Source: Anaerolineae bacterium (GTDB taxonomy: Bacteria; Chloroflexota; Anaerolineae; J102). From it: DNA of 9,042 nt. Every line of letters begins with the position of its first letter. The stretch's first letter is position 1. The stretch is taken from the NCBI GenBank assembly GCA_026992375.1, contig JALXAF010000030.1:1-9042 (forward strand), in the 5' to 3' direction. The position numbers were made by a program, and so were the translations under genes. The notes under the pieces are model-generated. The model saw nothing but the letters and a program-made list of their open reading frames with translations, searched no databases and had not been told where the DNA came from. This document shows positions 6,226 through 9,042 of this stretch, in pieces.

Positions 6226-6525
6226 GGAGCGCTATCCGAAAAATTTACGCGGCGCATCTGCGAAAATCATGCAAACAATCTCCTTATGCAGAAGCGAAAT
6301 GCACACATTTGAAACATGAACCACAAACTTTGTTACCTGGGTAGTTGCTCGTAGCAAGCGAAACGCCTTGAGAATTCCCCGAACTGATTGCTATTTTCCA
6401 CGCAATTTGGAGTGAGCTTGTCTTTCTCGCCCCAGTGCTGTAAACTCTCAGGGGAAGAGACTGTTCTCGTCTGGCTGATTTGAAGCCAGCCCCATTTTGT
6501 TCACTCGATTACGGAGGCAAATTCC
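6226..6525. other. Intergenic region between xseA and tatA
   Basis: This 300-bp stretch is more AT-rich than the flanking genes. I see no gene in it and specifically no XseB-like ORF. There is no clear terminator for xseA. It contains a short stem (ttgct-cgt-agcaa around 6343-6355) and, near its end, the candidate tatA promoter and Shine-Dalgarno site. Confidence 0.5.
6418..6446 (+). promoter_or_regulatory. Candidate tatA promoter
   Basis: TTGTCT (6418-6423) and TAAACT (6441-6446) are separated by 17 bp, each matching the sigma70 consensus at 4 of 6 bases. They lie about 80 bp before the tatA start in a region free of genes. Confidence 0.35.
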
Positions 6526-6711
6526 ATGAACCTCGGACCCCTTGAACTTGGCTTGATTTTGGTAATCGTTCTCCTCATCTTTGGCGCGGGCAAGCTGCCC
6601 GAAGTGTTCCGCTCTTTGGGCCAAGGCATTCGCGAATTTCGCGAAGCTGCCGGCGAAGAGGATGAATTGAAAAGCGCCGAAGTTCCAAAAGCCGGGCAAG
6701 CCAGCAAATAA
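6526..6711 (+). CDS. tatA: Twin-arginine translocase subunit TatA/TatE family
   Basis: TatA is a small membrane protein that oligomerises to form the conduit of the twin-arginine pathway, exporting folded proteins marked by RR signal peptides. This 61-residue protein has the full arrangement. A short N-terminus (MNLGPLEL) leads into one hydrophobic helix (about 5-19, LELGLILVIVLLIF), then the FGAGKLPE hinge (19-26). An amphipathic helix follows (about 24-42, PEVFRSLGQGIREFREA), and an acidic then lysine-containing tail ends the protein. Its length is usual for the short TatA/E forms. A strong Shine-Dalgarno site, ggagg (6513-6517), lies 8 bases before the ATG and fixes the start. No tatC or tatB is adjacent, so the TatC partner must be encoded elsewhere. 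Confidence 0.92.
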   Translation: MNLGPLELGLILVIVLLIFGAGKLPEVFRSLGQGIREFREAAGEEDELKSAEVPKAGQASK

Positions 6712-6753
6712 CGGCGCATCCTTTCACTACGCGATATCCTTCACTTTCTTCTT

Positions 6754-6796
6754 GAAACGGCCCGCTGCGTTTGTTCGCGCGAGCCGTTTCTCTTTC
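6754..6796 (+). terminator. Terminator-like hairpin after tatA
   Basis: gaaacggc (6754-6761) pairs perfectly with gccgtttc (6783-6790), and inner bases (cgc/gcg, gcg/cgc) extend the stem with a mismatch and a bulge. tctcttt follows. It lies 42 bp after the tatA stop. The T-tract is imperfect, so termination may be partial. Confidence 0.55.
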
Positions 6797-6901
6797 GCTA
6801 GAACTCTCGAAATAGAATTGTCTCCTGCACACACTTCAACTAGAATGATCGACGCCTGAAACGCCTGACGCACAACTTCAATCTTTTCCGGAGCATTCCT
6901 C

Positions 6902-6929
6902 ACCCGGACAAGCCGGAACGAAAAAGCTG
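6902..6929 (+). repeat. 28-bp direct repeat, copy 1 (second copy at 8816-8843)
   Basis: The two copies agree at 26 of 28 bases (acccgg-R-caagccggaac-S-aaaaagctg). Copy 2 continues into the hairpin repeat next to the lipoprotein start, but here the sequence diverges after the last base. On the minus strand both copies read through as [AS]AF-x-FRL-x-RV, which is a shared frame rather than evidence of a gene. Confidence 0.6.
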
Positions 6930-6953
6930 CTCCCATGCAAGACATGTCCTGAG

Positions 6954-6969
6954 CCTGTCCTGAACGAAG
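6954..6969 (+). repeat. Short dispersed motif cctgtcctgaacgaag
   Basis: It matches 854-869 at 15 of 16 bases in the same orientation. Both copies lie in gene-free DNA close to other repeats. It resembles the 'cctgagcctgtc..gaacgaag' motif widely scattered in bacterial intergenic regions. Confidence 0.45.
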
Positions 6970-7326
6970 AATCTCCTCGCTTGCTGGGGGATTTCTCGGT
7001 CGCTGCGCTCCCTCGAAATGACGTAGGAGAGCTTATCTTTGGAACAATTGTCTTTCACCTCTCATGAATCCATAATGGTAAATATACAGGCCACAGCGAC
7101 AACACGCATGACGAAGCAATGTTAATCATTTATGTCAACCTGCGTTATACGTAAAACGTCAGACCGTTATCGCCATAGATGTGTCCTGCAATGAGCCATG
7201 ACATCGTTACAGCAGTATGACGTTGACGCTTGACGTTTCATGGTCGTGGCATGTCGCCTGGGGCGGCTCTAGCCTTCAAAGTTTGACATGTGAGCTGTAT
7301 AGTCACCCATAATGAGCATTATCTCT

Positions 7327-8814
7327 TCAACGCTTCAATCTGACCGGGGTCATCGCCAGCAACGTAAACGTCTTGTCGTCAGAATCGACGTAGTAAACCG
7401 CGATAACGCCCGGACGAGCAGTCCTGGGCCGAACGAACTGAACCGTGGTCCGCCAGCCCTGTTTCGGGCCTATTTTGGCTCCCGATTGCCCCAGCACGTC
7501 CCCGGCTGTGTCCTCCACCCGCACCAGCAGCGTCTTCGCCGGAACATTCTCGGCCTGGCCCGCAACCTGAATTTGGCCGCGAATGGCCGCGCCTGCCTCT
7601 GGCTGGAGGATAGTCACGCGCATGTCCCCCACATCGCCCGCAAAACGCACCTCCTGCCAGCCCAGCAACTGCATTGATTCCGCGGCGGGATCGTCGCCAT
7701 AGATGGCGATGCGTCCCTGGCTCAGACCCGGAGGATCGGTGAAAGGAACGACGGCGACGAAACGGGCCACGCCATTCTGGGGCGGCCCGAGGGCCACCGT
7801 GGTCTCGCCAAGAGCGTTGCCGTCGGCAAGCTCTACGCGAACGAGGATGCGCTCCCCCGCTGGATTGTCCACCTCGCCCGTCACCTGCGCCTGCCCATGG
7901 ATGACAGCCCTGGGTTTCGGCTCGTAAATGATAGCGATTGGGCCCAGATCCACGTTCTTTTCCGCATCGGCCGCGGATGACGCCTGCTGAGTCTCTTGCG
8001 CCCGGGCCAACACCGTCTCCGGCTCGACATCTTTGAGATCATATTTTCGCACCAGAATGCGGCGGCCATTGTAATCATCCACTGCGTAGCGCAACTCGCC
8101 CCACACCTGAATGGCCCCGTCCGCTTCGGTCATATTCGACAACAGCGTCTTGATGACCTCCTTATTGCTGGCGACACCAAATCGACGACCATCCTCTGTC
8201 TCGAAATAGCGCTCATACGCACTGCCCGGCGGCAGCGTGACGATCTTGCCCACGACTCCTTTGACCGGTGCGGAAGCGGATCGGGGCATGCCCGTGAACA
8301 CCACCGTCGACGCCGTGCCATATTCATCCACCCGGCCCCACCAACGCATGGTCTTTTTGCCGCTGTCATTGCTGATGATCACCGTGCGAAAACCCAGGCC
8401 GTTCTCGTTCACCCCCGCCGGCGATATGGCGACCAGCCAGGGGCCGCTGGCCAGGGCCTGCTCGATCTCGACGCTACTCAAGTCGGGCGGCTGGGTCGGA
8501 GCGAAACTATCGGCCGGGGGCAATTGCAGCTTGAATCCGCTCTGAACGTAGCTGAGGCCCGCGGCGAGGGCTTCGGCGATGGTGGGATGAGCGGGCGCGG
8601 GGATCGTGGGCGTGACGACGGTCTGCGTCGCGGGGGATGGCGCGTCAGACGCGACCAAAGGCGCGGGAGGCGCGAGAGAGGAGGTCCCGGTGACAGGCGG
8701 CGCGGTGCTCAGCAACACGGGCGCAGGCGTGACGACCGGTAGTTCAAAAGCGCAACCGGCCATCGTTAGAGAAATGAGAAGGATAATGGTTGTGACAACA
8801 ATGCGAGATTTCAT
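7327..8814 (-). CDS. Lipoprotein with two tandem Ig-like (Gmad2-like) domains
   Basis: From the ATG at 8814 the product is 495 residues. Residues 1-21 form a lipoprotein signal: basic MKSR, a hydrophobic core, and a lipobox ending MAGC with C21, so the mature protein should be anchored on the outer face of the membrane. Residues about 26-113 are a Pro/Thr/Ala-rich linker. Residues 124-263 form a compact beta-rich region of unknown family (GPWLVAISPAGVNENG, WWGRVDEYG, VWGELRYAVDDYNGRRILVRKYDL), perhaps OB-like. Two repeats of about 100 residues follow (291-391, with YEPKPRAVIHGQAQVTGEV; 396-495, with LQPEAGAAIRGQIQVAGQA). Each has the 'P-x-x-G/A-x-x-I-x-G-x-x-x-V-x-G' start of Gmad2-type bacterial Ig domains. 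The function is unknown, probably structural or binding. No Shine-Dalgarno site precedes this ATG. The frame is open upstream through a repeat to an ATG at 8967 that has a very strong one, so a 546-residue form with an unusually long n-region is possible. Confidence 0.75.
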   Translation of the reverse strand: MKSRIVVTTIILLISLTMAGCAFELPVVTPAPVLLSTAPPVTGTSSLAPPAPLVASDAPSPATQTVVTPTIPAPAHPTIAEALAAGLSYVQSGFKLQLPPADSFAPTQPPDLSSVEIEQALASGPWLVAISPAGVNENGLGFRTVIISNDSGKKTMRWWGRVDEYGTASTVVFTGMPRSASAPVKGVVGKIVTLPPGSAYERYFETEDGRRFGVASNKEVIKTLLSNMTEADGAIQVWGELRYAVDDYNGRRILVRKYDLKDVEPETVLARAQETQQASSAADAEKNVDLGPIAIIYEPKPRAVIHGQAQVTGEVDNPAGERILVRVELADGNALGETTVALGPPQNGVARFVAVVPFTDPPGLSQGRIAIYGDDPAAESMQLLGWQEVRFAGDVGDMRVTILQPEAGAAIRGQIQVAGQAENVPAKTLLVRVEDTAGDVLGQSGAKIGPKQGWRTTVQFVRPRTARPGVIAVYYVDSDDKTFTLLAMTPVRLKR

Positions 8815-8815
8815 A

Positions 8816-8920
8816 ACCCGGGCAAGCCGGAACCAAAAAGCTGATCTCACGCAAAGTCGCCAAGGCGCTAAGTTTTTCTTTACCTCTTTTTTCCTTCGCT
8901 GCTCTGCGTCTTTGCGTGAG
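8816..8920. repeat. Composite repeat: 28-bp direct repeat plus hairpin repeat, copy C
   Basis: 8816-8843 is the second copy of the 28-bp repeat at 6902-6929. It runs directly into a hairpin whose arms begin ctcacgcaaag (8846-8856) and end with the exact complement ctttgcgtgag (8910-8920). The loop is T-rich. The bases ctgatctcacgcaaag (8841-8856) are identical to 742-757. The composite fills the space immediately upstream of the lipoprotein start codon. Confidence 0.65.
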
Positions 8921-8964
8921 ACATTTTCTTGCCCAGTGGGCCAGGATTCCATTGATAAGGTAAT

Positions 8965-8981
8965 CATGAATCGCCTCCTTT
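8965..8981 (-). promoter_or_regulatory. Strong ribosome binding site with start codon upstream of the lipoprotein
   Basis: On the minus strand aaaggagg (8981-8974) lies 6 bases before an ATG (8967-8965), the best Shine-Dalgarno site in the window. The ATG opens MITLSMESWPTGQ, then enters the copy C repeat. The frame stays open and joins the lipoprotein frame at 8814. Confidence 0.6.
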
Positions 8982-8987
8982 GGTGCC

Positions 8988-9042
8988 TCACGCGCCATCC
9001 ACCAGCAGCACGCACTCGTGGGTGCGACCATCCACCTTCATG
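8988..9042 (-). CDS. 3' tail of an unidentified minus-strand gene
   Basis: The frame entering from the right edge reads MKVDGRTHECVLLVDGA and stops with TGA at 8990-8988. Most third codon positions are G or C, as in the neighbouring genes, which supports real coding. The methionine is probably internal. The strong ribosome binding site begins 6 bases beyond the stop, so this gene and whatever starts at 8967 look like an operon. The fragment is too short to assign a family. Confidence 0.45.
   Translation of the reverse strand, partial: MKVDGRTHECVLLVDGA

Larger units (their letters stand above)
6797..7326. other. Repeat-containing intergenic region between tatA and the lipoprotein gene
   Basis: About 530 bp lie between the convergent tatA and lipoprotein genes. 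I find no convincing gene. It includes a 28-bp direct repeat copy (6902-6929), a short dispersed motif (6954-6969) followed by a 'gatttctcggtcgctgcgctccctcgaaatgac' type patch of the kind scattered in many genomes, and an AT-richer stretch (7070-7250). The last contains a TGACG-unit run (tgacgt-tgacgct-tgacgttt, 7218-7238) whose final unit is complementary to aaacgtca at 7154-7161. A 6-bp inverted repeat (ataatg/cattat, 7309-7322) sits just past the lipoprotein stop codon. Confidence 0.5.

Noticed and set aside
6727..6945. 72-codon minus-strand ORF overlapping the end of the tatA region
   Set aside because: It runs through the tatA terminator hairpin and the 28-bp repeat, has no ribosome binding site, and resembles no protein I know; the shared AFSFRL frame comes from the repeat.
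7996..8742. 248-codon plus-strand ORF opposite the lipoprotein gene
   Set aside because: It is the antisense shadow of the lipoprotein, with Arg/Gly/His-rich composition and no domain.
8815..9015. Lipoprotein start placed at the ATG at 9015
   Set aside because: That start overlaps the tail of the upstream gene, has no ribosome binding site and reads through a repeat before the signal peptide; 8814 gives a normal lipoprotein signal and 8967 is the better alternative.

Overview
The window looks like a chromosomal segment from a GC-rich bacterium, most likely a member of Chloroflexota. That assignment is an inference. It rests on the style of the protein sequences, such as a secreted protein ending in a fibronectin-III-like domain with a NRVGEFDF tail, and on intergenic spaces filled with degenerate hairpin repeats of the 'cacgcaaaggcgcaaagg' type. 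No rRNA, tRNA, CRISPR array or complete transposase gene is visible.

Layout. Positions 1-737 hold the 3' end of a secreted polysaccharide-lyase-like protein. Positions 738-1220 carry no convincing gene and contain several dispersed repeats. A metallophosphoesterase gene lies on the minus strand (1221-1877). Just beyond it, divergently oriented, is a 23-codon stub that resembles the start of a GNAT acetyltransferase (1891-1962). Next comes a 214-bp MITE-like element with 14/16 terminal inverted repeats and a perfect 9-bp target-site duplication (1979-2210), then another hairpin repeat (2214-2290). A regulatory-looking stretch (2399-2514) leads into a flavin and iron-sulfur glutamate synthase small-subunit-type oxidoreductase (2517-4097), which ends in a clear intrinsic terminator. 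A maf-xseA pair follows (4381-6225, 15 bp apart): nucleotide pyrophosphatase, then exonuclease VII large subunit. A short lone tatA gene lies at 6526-6711 with a strong Shine-Dalgarno site and a terminator-like hairpin behind it. After about 530 bp of repeat-rich intergenic DNA comes a minus-strand lipoprotein with two tandem Ig-like (Gmad2-like) domains (7327-8814). A repeat has been inserted in frame between the lipoprotein's signal peptide and a very strong upstream ribosome binding site. The window closes with the 3' tail of another minus-strand gene (8988-9042).

How the genes relate. Most of the content is housekeeping: nitrogen assimilation or redox (GltD-like), nucleotide-pool sanitation (Maf), DNA repair (XseA) and protein export (TatA). 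Only maf-xseA and the lipoprotein with the upstream gene tail look co-transcribed.

The more unusual content is between the genes. It comprises the MITE with its target duplication, a 16-bp perfect inverted repeat bracketing the metallophosphoesterase whose inner edge coincides with the break in the GNAT stub, three hairpin repeats, and a repeat that has altered the N-terminal coding context of the lipoprotein. I do not see an obvious undescribed multi-gene system.
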